A DNA stretch of 64,000 nucleotides from Bernardetia sp. MNP-M8 (lineage in GTDB: Bacteria; Bacteroidota; Bacteroidia; Cytophagales; Bernardetiaceae), in the NCBI RefSeq assembly GCF_037126285.1, contig NZ_CP147012.1, positions 248,001 through 312,000 on the forward strand. Direction: 5' to 3'. A model generated the notes under the pieces. It ran no database searches. It was given only the letters and a program-made list of their open reading frames with translations, and had not been told where the DNA came from. Below, piece after piece: positions 16,642 through 25,764 of this stretch. Positions within the stretch are counted from its first letter, which is position 1. Every line of letters starts with the position of its first letter. The translations under genes were made by a program, and so were the position numbers.

Positions 16642-18462
16642 TTATTCTTGAAACATATAATCTTCTCTTATTAACTCAATAGGTTCTAAAAATGACTTAT
16701 CAAGTCTATCAAAATGATAAATTCCGAGTGCATTCGGAACAAGCTCGGCAATATAAGAACGCCTAATTTGATGTGTTGGGAGATAAAAAATTTCTATAAA
16801 AGGCGCAGAACGAATCAATTTATTTTTGAGTTGATTGGATAAAAACTCTTTCTCAATTTCATTTTTTTGCTTTAGATATTCTATAAAAAGAGAATCAAAA
16901 CGAAGTTTTTTGATGGAAAACAAATCCATTTTATCAACTTTATTGATGAAACTTATTTTACTAGAATCATTCTGATTATTTGTTTGGTTTACTGTTTTAG
17001 TTTCTTCTTTCTCAAATTCTAAAAAACCTTCTTTTTCAATCAAAAATTTATCATAACTTTTTCTATCAAAATACTTCCAAAACAAAAAACTCTCATCAGC
17101 AAAAGAAGCCTTAAAAGTGGTTGCAATTAAATCAGCCTTATTTTTATTTGCTGTGTTTGACTCTGAGTCCAAATAAAGAATAGAATTTATTCCCAAGTTT
17201 TTCCATTGTTTTCGTGCTAAATTTACCCAAGCTGTATCATGTTTTTCTGCAAAAATCTTTATAACATTAGTAGAATCAAAACCTATTTTTTGTAAAATAT
17301 CTCTGCTTGTTTGAGGATGGAAATAATAACCATCTGCCTTTTCTTGTGTGTTTTTTGGTAAGATATTCGGAAAAATTCCTTCGTGAGCTGGGTAAGAATA
17401 AGACGCAATCTTTTTAAATTCTTCTCTATAAATTCCCATATTCAAAGCCTGACGAAAAGATTGAATTGTAAAAAAATTCGCATTTAATTCTACATCAGAA
17501 GTATCTAAAATTTGAATTTCAAAACCTGCCGTTTGCAAAAGGGGAAAAGAATCTAGTTGAATGAGTTTTGAAACAAACCCTTTACTTTGATTTTCAGATT
17601 TATTTTTGTTTGTTTTTGAGTTGTTTTTGTTTTGCATTTCTTTTTCCTTCTGTATAATGAAGGGCAAAACGGTTTGAGTTTGCTGGGTGGAGGGAAGCCA
17701 GTCTAATTCATCATTTAGAATTTTATATGCAATACCTTCTGGATTTTGATAAAAAGAAACGTGTATTTCATCTAAAAGAGGAAGCGTATCTAATTTGATT
17801 GTCTTATGAAAATAATTTTGATGTTTCTTTAAAACAACTTTTTGATTGTCTTCAAAATAATCAACATAAAAAGCACCCGAACCAACAGGCGAAAATTTAT
17901 CTCCCAAACGACTTTTTTTACTAGGAACAATCAAAGATTCGGTACAAGAAAACAACTGAATCAAAGGCGAAAAAGGAATTTGTAAATGTATTCTAAATTT
18001 TCGTTCATTAATTATTTCAAAGGCTTTCTCATAATCTGCTCCTATTATTTCTTTGAAAATCTGCGTTTGAATAGGTATTTTTTCATTCCTTTTAAGCTCA
18101 AATTTTGCCCAATTTGTCAGACTTTCTACGACATCTTTTGAAGTCAAAAATTCTTTTGTGGAAGTGCTATGAAGTTGAATATTCGGTTTCAAGACAAATT
18201 CCCACGTCAAGCTATCAATCTGTGTTGTAGAATCTGCTAAAGAAGGATAAAAATTTCTGTCATTTTCTAGTCGCCAAAGTCCATTAAAAATCTGATGCAC
18301 AATTCTTCTCTCAGCTTCATTGGTCACAGAAAGAGGATGTAGAGTTTTTATATATTCTAATTCATTATAACGAAATATTTTTTGATTGATTTGTTCTTGT
18401 TCCTTTTCAGATTTGCAAGAGAAAAGTAAAAAAATAAGGGAAAAGTAAAATAGGAATTTCAT
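16642..18462 (-). CDS. ABC-type solute-binding lipoprotein, family 5 (peptide-like)
   Basis: A 606-residue lipoprotein with lipobox Cys16 (LLFSC). The fold is the large bilobal family-5 binding protein. TLHPLSVTNEAERRIVHQIFNGLW and the later LTWEFVLKPNIQLHSTSTKEFLTSKDVVESL match the characteristic start of peptide/nickel-binding SBPs, as does GSGAFYVDYFEDNQKVVLKKHQNYF. A Lys/Asn/Ser-rich low-complexity stretch at about 273-293 interrupts the fold and has no counterpart in typical members. No permease or ATPase gene is adjacent, so either it uses a distant transporter or it has become a receptor. The C-terminal third is divergent. Confidence 0.85.
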   Translation of the reverse strand: MKFLFYFSLIFLLFSCKSEKEQEQINQKIFRYNELEYIKTLHPLSVTNEAERRIVHQIFNGLWRLENDRNFYPSLADSTTQIDSLTWEFVLKPNIQLHSTSTKEFLTSKDVVESLTNWAKFELKRNEKIPIQTQIFKEIIGADYEKAFEIINERKFRIHLQIPFSPLIQLFSCTESLIVPSKKSRLGDKFSPVGSGAFYVDYFEDNQKVVLKKHQNYFHKTIKLDTLPLLDEIHVSFYQNPEGIAYKILNDELDWLPSTQQTQTVLPFIIQKEKEMQNKNNSKTNKNKSENQSKGFVSKLIQLDSFPLLQTAGFEIQILDTSDVELNANFFTIQSFRQALNMGIYREEFKKIASYSYPAHEGIFPNILPKNTQEKADGYYFHPQTSRDILQKIGFDSTNVIKIFAEKHDTAWVNLARKQWKNLGINSILYLDSESNTANKNKADLIATTFKASFADESFLFWKYFDRKSYDKFLIEKEGFLEFEKEETKTVNQTNNQNDSSKISFINKVDKMDLFSIKKLRFDSLFIEYLKQKNEIEKEFLSNQLKNKLIRSAPFIEIFYLPTHQIRRSYIAELVPNALGIYHFDRLDKSFLEPIELIREDYMFQE

Positions 18463-18515
18463 TGCAGCAGATGGAATTTGAAGATTTTAGAGTAGGCTGC
18501 AAAGTTACATAATTC

Positions 18516-18639
18516 CCATTATCAACCTTCCGATTACAGAAGGATTGCTAAGGGAAAAATTTATTTTCACAAAAAACAGGGTTTAAACCCTGTTCAATTC
18601 ATAATGATAAATATCATTTCAAGAAAACGTTGATAATGG
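18516..18639. repeat. Nested palindromic intergenic repeat
   Basis: AACAGGGTTTAAACCCTGTT at 18575-18594 is a perfect 20-bp palindrome. Around it, CCATTATCAAC (about 18517-18527) and GTTGATAATGG (about 18629-18639) are complementary, so the palindrome sits inside a larger hairpin. The same 20-bp palindrome, with two bases swapped, occurs at 25577. Confidence 0.7.
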
Positions 18640-18672
18640 TCAGTAATCTGACTTTAGCAAGCGTTGATATAA

Positions 18673-19335
18673 TCACTCAATCTCCTCTATCAAATGCAAA
18701 AACTCACTCAACATCATTGCCGTTGCGCCCCAAATAGAATCCTCATTTACAGAAAAATAAGGAACATCTAAAACTATTTTATTTGGAAGAGTTACTTTTT
18801 TCTGCAAACGCAATTTTGGATTTTGAAGAGACGAAAGAGGAGCTTCAATAATTCTAGCTACTTCTTTTGGGTCTGGAATAAAATTTGGCTTTGCATCTAA
18901 AAAACCAACAAAAGGAGTTACCATAGAATCACTCGGTGGAATATATAAATCTGACAAAGAACCCAAAATATTGATTTTTGGAACAATAACGCCTATTTCT
19001 TCTTGTGTTTCTCTAATAGCAGTCATCATCAAATTTTCGTCTTGTTCTTCTCGTCCTCCTCCTGGTAAACCAATTTGTCCTCCGTGATTGTGCATACCTT
19101 CGTATTGTGGGCGCAAAACCAAAGGCATTTTCCAGTCAAACTTTTCGTTTCCATCTTCATCTTGATAAGGATACAACAACATCAAAACGGCTGCAATTCG
19201 TGTTTTTTTACGTTCTTTGTATTGAAAAGAAGTTGTTGTTTTTCGTGCTGAAGATTCCATCAATCGTTGTGCTTTTTCAGCAGGACGAAGAGGAGAATCC
19301 AAACGGTTTTTGAGTTTTTGTATAAAATCGCTCAT
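18673..19335 (-). CDS. Nudix hydrolase, CoA-diphosphatase type
   Basis: A 220-residue Nudix enzyme. The Nudix box runs from Gly94 to Val116 with RETQEEIG (Arg108, Glu109, Glu112, Glu113), all metal-binding residues present. Just before it, VLRPQYEGMHNHGGQIGLPGG resembles the extra signature of the CoA pyrophosphatase group (NudL/YeaB), which cuts coenzyme A to phosphopantetheine and ADP. Cytosolic. Five degenerate heptamers of the CAGTTAT type begin one base before the start codon, so the leader is almost wholly repeat. Confidence 0.88.
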   Translation of the reverse strand: MSDFIQKLKNRLDSPLRPAEKAQRLMESSARKTTTSFQYKERKKTRIAAVLMLLYPYQDEDGNEKFDWKMPLVLRPQYEGMHNHGGQIGLPGGGREEQDENLMMTAIRETQEEIGVIVPKINILGSLSDLYIPPSDSMVTPFVGFLDAKPNFIPDPKEVARIIEAPLSSLQNPKLRLQKKVTLPNKIVLDVPYFSVNEDSIWGATAMMLSEFLHLIEEIE

Positions 19336-19336
19336 T

Positions 19337-19371
19337 CAGTTATCAGTTTTCAGTAAACAGTTATCAGTTAA
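19337..19371. repeat. Degenerate tandem heptamer CAGTTAT, five copies
   Basis: CAGTTAT, CAGTTTT, CAGTAAA, CAGTTAT, CAGTTAA in register, abutting the start codon of the Nudix gene on the minus strand. Confidence 0.8.
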
Positions 19372-19427
19372 TTTCATTGTACAATAGAAAATACGCTTAA
19401 TAGACTTATTTTGTTTAAAATTTAAGT

Positions 19428-19651
19428 GTCGTCAGTGGAGACAACATAGCCGTAAGGCTATTGAGAAATTTTGGCTTTTACTCTATTAGGAGTTTAATAT
19501 TGGTAGATAAAAACAGAAAAATTAAAATTCATTTACTCCGTAGGAGTTGTATATTGGTCGCATTTTGTATTAAAAATCTTGAAATCCTACCAATATAAAG
19601 TTCCTACGGAACAGAAAGACAAATAAATTTTTAACCTTACGGCTATGTTGA
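19428..19651. repeat. Nested inverted-repeat element
   Basis: The outer arms contain CAACATAGCCGTAAGG near 19443 and CCTTACGGCTATGTTG near 19635. The inner arms are TCCGTAGGAGTTGTATATTGGT near 19538 and its near-complement near 19588-19610. A third related word (TAGGAGTTTAATATTGGTAG) lies near 19487. No protein is encoded. The words GTGTC and GTCAGTGGAGACA at its left edge recur, reversed, at 31418-31440, so the element belongs to a dispersed family. Confidence 0.7.
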
Positions 19652-19680
19652 GGACACCGAAAACGGCAAGTAATAAAAAA

Positions 19681-19712
19681 ATTCGTAATTTTTAATTCGT
19701 AATTCGTAATTG
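19681..19712. repeat. Heptamer array ATTCGTA/ATTTTTA
   Basis: ATTCGTA, ATTTTTA, ATTCGTA, ATTCGTA and ATTG in one register, ending 11 bases before the start codon of the amidase gene. The same array type precedes rpsM and rpsK. Confidence 0.85.
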
Positions 19713-19722
19713 AATAATAAAT

Positions 19723-20637
19723 ATGAAAAATCTAAAAGTTGGTTTAGTCCAACAAACATGCAGTACAAACCGAGAAGAAAATATCAAAAAAAGTCAAGAA
19801 GGCATCAGAGAATGCGCCAAAAAGGGTGCTAATTTGGTCGTCTTGCAAGAACTTCACAACAATGTTTATTTTTGTCAGAGTGAAGATGTAAATTATTTTG
19901 ACCTTGCCGAAACTATTCCAGGGTACACTTCAAATGCCATTGCCGAAACAGCAAAAGAATGTGGCGTTGTGGTTGTGGCTTCTATTTTTGAAAGGCGAGC
20001 AGCAGGAATTTATCACAACACAGCTGTAGTTTTGGAAAGCGACGGAACAATTGCAGGAACGTACCGAAAAATGCACATTCCAGACGACCCAGCCTATTAT
20101 GAAAAATTCTATTTTACCCCTGGGGATTATGAAAAAAGAAGTGTCAGTGATGAAGGAGCAGGTTTTGAGCCTATCAATACTTCTGTGGGACGTTTGGGAG
20201 TTTTGGTGTGTTGGGATCAGTGGTATCCAGAAGCAGCTCGTTTGATGGCTTTGGCTGGTGCAGAAGTTTTGATTTATCCAACAGCCATCGGATGGGAACA
20301 AGGCGACACACAAGACGAAAAAGACAGACAACGAAATGCTTGGATTATTTCACAACGAGGACACGCAGTAGCCAACGGTTTGCCAGTAATTTCTGTAAAC
20401 AGAACAGGTTTTGAAGAAGATTCGACAGGTGTAACTGATGGAATTACATTTTGGGGAAACAGTTTTGTAACTGGCTCACAAGGCGAGTTTTTATTTGAAG
20501 GAACGAAAGACAAAGAAGAAAATAATGTTGTAGAAATTGATATGAAACGAAGCGAAAATGTCCGTCGTATTTGGCCTTTTCTTAGAGATAGACGAATAGA
20601 TGCGTATTCGGATTTATTGAAACGTTATCGTAGTTAG
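19723..20637 (+). CDS. aguB: N-carbamoylputrescine amidase
   Basis: A 304-residue carbon-nitrogen hydrolase that converts N-carbamoylputrescine to putrescine, CO2 and ammonia, the last step of putrescine synthesis from arginine via agmatine. The nitrilase-fold catalytic triad is visible: Glu43 in LQELHNN, Lys116 in YRKMHIPD and Cys163 in LVCWDQWYPE. The stretch AIGWEQ and the RRIWPFLRDRRIDAY end are typical of AguB. The usual partner, agmatine deiminase, is not in this window. Cytosolic, single-gene unit with a strong terminator. Confidence 0.93.
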   Translation: MKNLKVGLVQQTCSTNREENIKKSQEGIRECAKKGANLVVLQELHNNVYFCQSEDVNYFDLAETIPGYTSNAIAETAKECGVVVVASIFERRAAGIYHNTAVVLESDGTIAGTYRKMHIPDDPAYYEKFYFTPGDYEKRSVSDEGAGFEPINTSVGRLGVLVCWDQWYPEAARLMALAGAEVLIYPTAIGWEQGDTQDEKDRQRNAWIISQRGHAVANGLPVISVNRTGFEEDSTGVTDGITFWGNSFVTGSQGEFLFEGTKDKEENNVVEIDMKRSENVRRIWPFLRDRRIDAYSDLLKRYRS

Positions 20638-20644
20638 AGCTTTT

Positions 20645-20676
20645 CCCACGGTTAAAAACCGTGGGTTTTCTTTTTG
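20645..20676 (+). terminator. Rho-independent terminator after aguB
   Basis: CCCACGGTT and AACCGTGGG form a 9-bp stem with a short A loop, followed by TTTTC and TTTTT. Confidence 0.9.
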
Positions 20677-20782
20677 ATAAGATTAATATTTATAAAACAG
20701 AACTCAAAAATCTTCACTACATTTGCCTACTCTTTCTGCATAAATAATTATTTTTTCTTTTTATTTATCAGTCCCACAACTA

Positions 20783-21850
20783 ATGAATTTTGATTTACTG
20801 CTCTCTAATCTAACCAATCCTACACTTTTATTTTTTGTGTTAGGAGTTTTTGCTGTCAAAGTAAAAAGTGATTTAGAAATCCCTGCTGGTTCTGTCAAGT
20901 TTATTTCACTTTATCTTCTTTTCGCTATCGGTTTTAAGGGTGGACAAGAACTTTCTCACAGTCATTTTGATTTAGAGATTTTATTTTCACTTCTATTTGG
21001 AATTTTTCTCTCTGTAATTGTTCCTCTTTATACATTTTTTATCTTGAAGCGCAAACTTTCTGTTTTTGATGCGGGTGCGATTGCAGCGTCTTATGGTTCG
21101 GTAAGTGCTGTTACTTTTGTAGCTGCTGCTTCTTTTTTAGAACTTCAAAATCTTGCCTTTGGTGGACACATGGTTGCTGTTATGGCTCTTATGGAAGCTC
21201 CTGCAATTGTGGTGGGTGTAGCTTTGATTATGCTTTACAATAAAAAAGAACAAGAATCAGAAGTAAACAATGATGAAGAAATAGAAGAATATGAACCTAA
21301 AATCATTCCTACTCACGATTTTCAGATTGATGATACTTACCACGCTACTCCAAAAAATATTTCTTCTGTTAGTAAAATGAAAAACATCATCATTCACTCT
21401 TTTACAAATGGTAGTGTTTTGATGGTTTTGGGAAGTTTATTCATCGGACTTATTGCAGACGAAAAACAAGCCGAAGGGATAAAACCTTTTACAACTGATA
21501 TTTTTAAAGGTTTTTTGGCTATTTTTCTTTTAGCTATGGGAATTGAAAGTGGAAAAAAACTAAGTGCATTTCTAAAATCTGGTTGGTTTGCAGCTCTTTT
21601 TGCGATTATTATTCCTATTTTTAATGGCTCTCTAACGGCTATTTTGAGTGGTTTTATTACTGATGATGTTGCTAATCGTTTTATTTTTGCGATTTTGGCT
21701 GCTAGTGCTTCTTATATTGCTGTTCCTGCTGCGATGAAAATTGCCGTTCCACAAGCTAACTCTGGTCTTTTTATTCCGATGGCTTTAGCAGTAACCTTTC
21801 CTTTTAATATTACTGTTGGAATGCCTATTTATTTTATGTTGATTCAATAG
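20783..21850 (+). CDS. SbtA-like sodium-dependent bicarbonate transporter
   Basis: A 355-residue inner-membrane protein of the SbtA family (Sbt_1). It has about ten hydrophobic segments in two inverted halves, joined by an acidic hydrophilic loop at about residues 154-200 (KKEQESEVNNDEEIEEYEP). GAIAASYGSVSAVTFVAA in the first half and ASASYIAVPAAMKIAVPQANSG in the second are the conserved re-entrant regions that line the sodium and bicarbonate sites. SbtA takes up bicarbonate with sodium. The PII-like regulator SbtB is not next to it. A TACATTTG box at 20718-20725 could be the -7 element, but no good -33 element precedes it. Confidence 0.87.
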   Translation: MNFDLLLSNLTNPTLLFFVLGVFAVKVKSDLEIPAGSVKFISLYLLFAIGFKGGQELSHSHFDLEILFSLLFGIFLSVIVPLYTFFILKRKLSVFDAGAIAASYGSVSAVTFVAAASFLELQNLAFGGHMVAVMALMEAPAIVVGVALIMLYNKKEQESEVNNDEEIEEYEPKIIPTHDFQIDDTYHATPKNISSVSKMKNIIIHSFTNGSVLMVLGSLFIGLIADEKQAEGIKPFTTDIFKGFLAIFLLAMGIESGKKLSAFLKSGWFAALFAIIIPIFNGSLTAILSGFITDDVANRFIFAILAASASYIAVPAAMKIAVPQANSGLFIPMALAVTFPFNITVGMPIYFMLIQ

Positions 21851-21895
21851 ATTAGTTTAGTTGTTGGTATTACATTATGGAAATACCAATTAGGC

Positions 21896-21933
21896 AAAAA
21901 CTGGTTTAAGCCTCCTCGCTTGAACCAGTTTTC
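21896..21933. terminator. Bidirectional terminator
   Basis: AAAACTGGTTTAAGC and GCTTGAACCAGTTTT pair over 15 positions with one mismatch, between the convergent SbtA-like gene and kdsC. Confidence 0.88.
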
Positions 21934-21967
21934 ACAAAATAAAACTTTCGTGCGTTTGCCCTAATCC

Positions 21968-22501
21968 TTACAGATAATCCTTAATTAAATCTTCTAATTT
22001 TTCTTGTCCTTCCAAAATAAGTTGTGCAAATTCTCTTAAAGCTCCTTCTCCTCCTTTTCGTTGAGTAATATAATCTACTCTTTCAGTTACTTCTTTCATA
22101 GCATCTTGGGGAGCTGCACTCAATCCACATCGCATCAAAATAGGCAAATCTATCCAATCATCGCCTATGTAAGCGATATTTTCAGGGTCTACTAAATTTT
22201 CTTTCAAGATAATTTCGAAAGTTTCTAGCTTGGCATTTATACCTCCTTTTCCGTGATAGTGAAAATCAAAACCTAGTTCTTGACAGCGTTTTTTAACTAC
22301 ATCAGATTCTCTTCCTGTAATTACACCTACTTTAAAACCTAGTTTTTGAAGTGGTTTGATAATAAAACCATCTTTTACATTAAAATTTTTGTATTCCAAA
22401 AAATTATCATCATAAATAATTTTACTGTCTGTCAGTACACCATCTACATCAGTAAGAATGATTTTAATTTTTTGTATTTTTTCTTTTAGAGAAGCATTCA
22501 T
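21968..22501 (-). CDS. kdsC: 3-deoxy-D-manno-octulosonate 8-phosphate phosphatase
   Basis: A 177-residue HAD-family phosphatase that removes phosphate from KDO-8-P during lipopolysaccharide core synthesis. The HAD motif I is LTDVDGVLTD with Asp18 and Asp20, motif II lies in VITGRESD, and motif III/IV in YIGDDWIDLPIL. The absence of a cap domain and the small size fit KdsC, which acts as a tetramer. An upstream in-frame ATG at 22552 would add 17 residues; I prefer 22501. A possible promoter (CAAA complement of TTTG at 22550-22553 and a TATAATTTG box at 22520-22528) lies between the two starts and would exclude the longer form. Confidence 0.92.
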   Translation of the reverse strand: MNASLKEKIQKIKIILTDVDGVLTDSKIIYDDNFLEYKNFNVKDGFIIKPLQKLGFKVGVITGRESDVVKKRCQELGFDFHYHGKGGINAKLETFEIILKENLVDPENIAYIGDDWIDLPILMRCGLSAAPQDAMKEVTERVDYITQRKGGEGALREFAQLILEGQEKLEDLIKDYL

Positions 22502-22550
22502 TTTTGCAAATATTTTATTCAAATTATAAAAATTAGTAATACAAGATAAC

Positions 22551-22597
22551 AAAAAAAGCTATTGTTTCTCAAGAATAACAATAGCTTTTTGTTTTTT
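22551..22597 (-). terminator. Terminator after the small CxxC protein gene
   Basis: AAAAAGCTATTGTT and AACAATAGCTTTTT form a 14-bp stem with a 10-base loop and T runs on either strand. Confidence 0.88.
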
Positions 22598-22606
22598 TAA
22601 ATCATA

Positions 22607-22804
22607 TTATTTATTGGGACAGACTTCTTCAGCAGATTTGCCACAATAGCTACATGAACCATCATCAGTTTTCAAGAATGGACTTTGACTAGCACATGTT
22701 CCTCTAAACTGTCCTTGTTTTTGAAAAAACATTCTGACTCCCATTCCTACAAAGTAAATCATAAGAACGCCTATTGCCAAAACAATTGTATATAAGATTG
22801 TCAT
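22607..22804 (-). CDS. Small membrane protein with two CxxC-like pairs
   Basis: A 65-residue protein taken from the internal ATG at 22804. A longer in-frame start exists at 22891 but adds only polar, unstructured residues. One membrane segment (MTILYTIVLAIGVLMIYFVGMGV) is followed by a short tail with GTCASQSPFL, CSYCGKSAEEVC. I recall similar small 'membrane or secreted' proteins in other Cytophagales, conserved in this Cys pattern. The CxxC and the distal Cys could bind zinc or form disulfides. Function unknown. It has its own terminator, and a divergent chaperone gene lies upstream. Confidence 0.7.
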   Translation of the reverse strand: MTILYTIVLAIGVLMIYFVGMGVRMFFQKQGQFRGTCASQSPFLKTDDGSCSYCGKSAEEVCPNK

Positions 22805-22989
22805 AATTTTGAAGTATTGTTTTTTTTTTTGCAAAAATACAAAAAAGGTTTGAATAGTATTATTTGTGTCTTCTCTTTCTCTAGAATTCAAAATCTTATT
22901 GTGTATTCCTAAAATTTTGACTTTTAACGGATAAGTTGATATATAGTTTGTATAAAAATTTAAAAAATGAACTTCTTTGGAAAATCAAA

Positions 22990-23020
22990 TTTGATATTTT
23001 AATAAAACTAGCTACCTTTG
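22990..23020 (+). promoter_or_regulatory. Bacteroidota-type promoter of the PpiD-like gene
   Basis: TTTG at 22990-22993 and TACCTTTG at 23013-23020, 19 bases apart, both matching the consensus. The start codon is 180 bases downstream, so the transcript has a long leader. The rest of the 22805-23199 gap shows no gene. Confidence 0.8.
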
Positions 23021-23199
23021 CAAACTAAAATTTTGTGAAGTGTGTCGTATCAAATCAAGTACAGAAGTCTGTTTCACAAGTTTGTCAGTACATATTTTGA
23101 GTAGATATAGCACTTATTTTAAGTAAAGAGTAATTTCTATTAAAAATTTGAACTTCCTTTTCACATTAACCTTATTAAAAAAAATTACACGGATAGATT

Positions 23200-25317
23200 A
23201 TGTCTATAATTACAGCAATTCAGAAACGCACAGGACTACTTCTCGTAGTTATTTTGGGCGCACTTGCAGCCTTCGTTCTTACTGACCTTATTGGTAACGC
23301 AGGTAGAATGGGTAGCGACCAAGTCATTGGAGAAATTGATGGAACAGAAATCAAATATCAAGATTTTAATAACCAGCTTCAAATCATGCGTGATAGAATG
23401 GAAGCTGCTAACCAAAACAAACTGAACGAGTCACAGATGCCAATGGTTCGTACTCAAACTTGGAATGAACTTGTTACACAATATGCTCTCAAACCTGAAT
23501 GGGAAAAATTAGGTATAATGGTAACTCAAGAAGAAGTTATTGATATGGTACAGGGAAATAATATCTCTCCTCAAATCAAACAAGCTTTTACTGACCCTGA
23601 AACAGGTGTTTTTGATAAAGATAAAGTTATTGCCTTTATCCGTAATCTTCAAAATCAGTCACCACAAGCACAACAACAGTTTGCAGTTTTCGAACAACAG
23701 CTTCCAGAATCTCGTAGAAGTGAAAAATATGAAAACTTACTTCGCAAATCTGTTTATGTAACTACTGCTGAAGCAAAACGTCGTTATGAAGACGAAACAA
23801 CAAAATTAGATTTGAAATTTTTGTATGTTCCTTATGCAAATATTGCAGACTCAACAGTAAATGTTACTCCAGACCAGATACAAGAATATTACAATAATCA
23901 TAAAGAAGATTATGATGATGCAGCCTCAGTTGCAGTAGAATATATTGCTATTCCGATTGCTCCATCAAAAGCAGACAGTATGGAAGTGAAGCGTTATTTG
24001 AGCGATATCAAAAACAAATTTGCATCAGCACAAAACGATACTTCTTTTGTGGCTATCAACTCACAAATTGAAACTAACTTTGCAGAGCTTTCTAAATCTA
24101 ATTTGCCTGAAGCTATCAAAAAGGAAATGGGAGAAGAAGTAACAATAGGAATGGTAAGTGATCCTACTATTGTGAAAGGAGTATATACTATGTTCAAAGT
24201 TGTGAAAGAAGTAGGACAAGTAGTTGACTCTGTAAAAGCAAATCACATTTTATTTAGTACTCAAGGAAAATCTCCAGAGGAGAAATTAGCCATTGAAACA
24301 AAAGCTAAAGAAGTATTAGCACAAGCTAAAAACGGAGGAAGTTTTTCAGCATTAGCAAAAGAATATAGCGAAGACAAATCTAATAGCGAAAAAGGGGGAG
24401 AACTAGATTGGTTTGGTCGTAATGCAATGGTAAAACCTTTTGAAGATGCTACTTTTGGAGCTACTCAAACTGGGATTTTGCCTGAGTTAGTAGAAACTAA
24501 TTATGGGTATCATATCATAGATGTAAAAGATTTAAAGAGAACTAACAAATACTTAGTTGCTTCAGTTGGACGTTTGTTAGAACCTAGTCAATCTACTCGT
24601 GAGACTCTTTATCGTCAAGCAGGTGATTTGGCTTCAAGTAAAAATATAACAGAGTATGAAGAACGTACTAAACAGTATAACTTATTGAGTTTGCAAGCAA
24701 ATGATGTAAAACAAAATGCTCGTTCTTTAAACAATATCTATGATCCTTCTATCCGTCAAGCTATTCGTTGGGCATTTGAAGAAAATACAAGCATAGGTGA
24801 TATTTCTAATGAAGTATTTGAAGTAGATAATCAATATATTGTTATGACATTGAAATCTCGTACTAAAAAAGGAATTCAACCTCTTTCTAAAGTGTATGAG
24901 CAAGTTCGTCGTAAAGTTATTGAAGAAGCTAAGAAAAAAGAAATTTTGGCTAAATTAAAAGATAAAACAGGTACATTAGAAGAAATTGCAACAGCTTTTG
25001 GAGAACAAGCTCGTGTACTATCTCAACCTAATTATACTTATATCACAACTACTCTTAATGGAGTAGGATTTGCACCAAAAGCAGTAGGTATGGCATTTGG
25101 AATGAAAGAAGGTGAAACTTCTAAACCTATTGCTGATGAAACAGGTATTGTGATAATGAAAGTAGAAAAATATAATAATGCTGGAGAAGTAGCAGATTAT
25201 GCTAAATACAAAGAACCATTGGTTCAAGATCGTCAGCAAGTATTTAATACAAACGGAATTCTTCGTGCTATCAAACAATTAACTGATACAGAGGAAAACA
25301 TAGATAGTTTTTATTAA
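23200..25317 (+). CDS. ppiD: Periplasmic peptidyl-prolyl isomerase, PpiD/SurA-like
   Basis: A 705-residue membrane-anchored chaperone. A single N-terminal membrane helix (residues about 11-31, GLLLVVILGALAAFVLTDLI) tethers it to the inner membrane. A SurA_N-type helical region follows (EIDGTEIKYQDFNNQL...). A parvulin domain at about residues 345-455 has ANHILFST, GGSFSALAKEYSED and GGELDWFGRNAMVKPFEDATF; the C-terminal part is a second, degenerate parvulin-like region. It folds newly exported proteins at the Sec exit. Transcribed from its own promoter and ended by a strong terminator. Confidence 0.92.
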   Translation: MSIITAIQKRTGLLLVVILGALAAFVLTDLIGNAGRMGSDQVIGEIDGTEIKYQDFNNQLQIMRDRMEAANQNKLNESQMPMVRTQTWNELVTQYALKPEWEKLGIMVTQEEVIDMVQGNNISPQIKQAFTDPETGVFDKDKVIAFIRNLQNQSPQAQQQFAVFEQQLPESRRSEKYENLLRKSVYVTTAEAKRRYEDETTKLDLKFLYVPYANIADSTVNVTPDQIQEYYNNHKEDYDDAASVAVEYIAIPIAPSKADSMEVKRYLSDIKNKFASAQNDTSFVAINSQIETNFAELSKSNLPEAIKKEMGEEVTIGMVSDPTIVKGVYTMFKVVKEVGQVVDSVKANHILFSTQGKSPEEKLAIETKAKEVLAQAKNGGSFSALAKEYSEDKSNSEKGGELDWFGRNAMVKPFEDATFGATQTGILPELVETNYGYHIIDVKDLKRTNKYLVASVGRLLEPSQSTRETLYRQAGDLASSKNITEYEERTKQYNLLSLQANDVKQNARSLNNIYDPSIRQAIRWAFEENTSIGDISNEVFEVDNQYIVMTLKSRTKKGIQPLSKVYEQVRRKVIEEAKKKEILAKLKDKTGTLEEIATAFGEQARVLSQPNYTYITTTLNGVGFAPKAVGMAFGMKEGETSKPIADETGIVIMKVEKYNNAGEVADYAKYKEPLVQDRQQVFNTNGILRAIKQLTDTEENIDSFY

Positions 25318-25362
25318 TAGGAATATCATTGATAAGAAATCAATGACAATATAGTTTCTAAC

Positions 25363-25398
25363 AAAAAAAACCTAAGTTTTAAAACTTAGGTTTTTTTT
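25363..25398 (+). terminator. Rho-independent terminator
   Basis: AAACCTAAGTTTT and AAAACTTAGGTTT form a perfect 13-bp or longer stem with flanking A and T runs; a smaller hairpin (TCATTGAT/ATCAATGA) lies just before it. Confidence 0.92.
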
Positions 25399-25576
25399 GT
25401 GGTTAAATCAGAATTTGAAATAAATATAATTGTATTTGATTCTGAATTTTTGCTGAATACATCTCATTTTGTTGCTTTTTGCAACTGTTATGGGTGTTTT
25501 AGCATAGCGACACCAACAAAAAAGTAATATTATTTTAAAATGAATAAATTTACACTTTGAAAAACTCACATCAATA

Positions 25577-25692
25577 AACAGGGTTAAAACCCTGTTCAAT
25601 TAAAAAACTACCTTTTGTGATTTTTCACAAAGATATGTTTTCAAAAACAGGCTATGAATTATAAATTGGACAGGATTTTAACCCTGTTTTAT
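25577..25692. repeat. REPIN-like pair of palindromes (AACAGGGTT family)
   Basis: AACAGGGTTAAAACCCTGTT at 25577-25596 and a reverse-oriented partner near 25669-25690 (ACAGGATTTTAACCCTGT). Extended arms including CAATT/AATTG are complementary, so two palindromes face each other. A related single palindrome is at 18575. The whole 25318-25764 gap holds only this element and the terminator. Confidence 0.75.
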
Positions 25693-25764
25693 AGATAGCT
25701 AAAAATGTAAATTTATTTTTTTAGTCTTCCTAAATTCATAATTCTAACTTCTTACTTTATTTAA

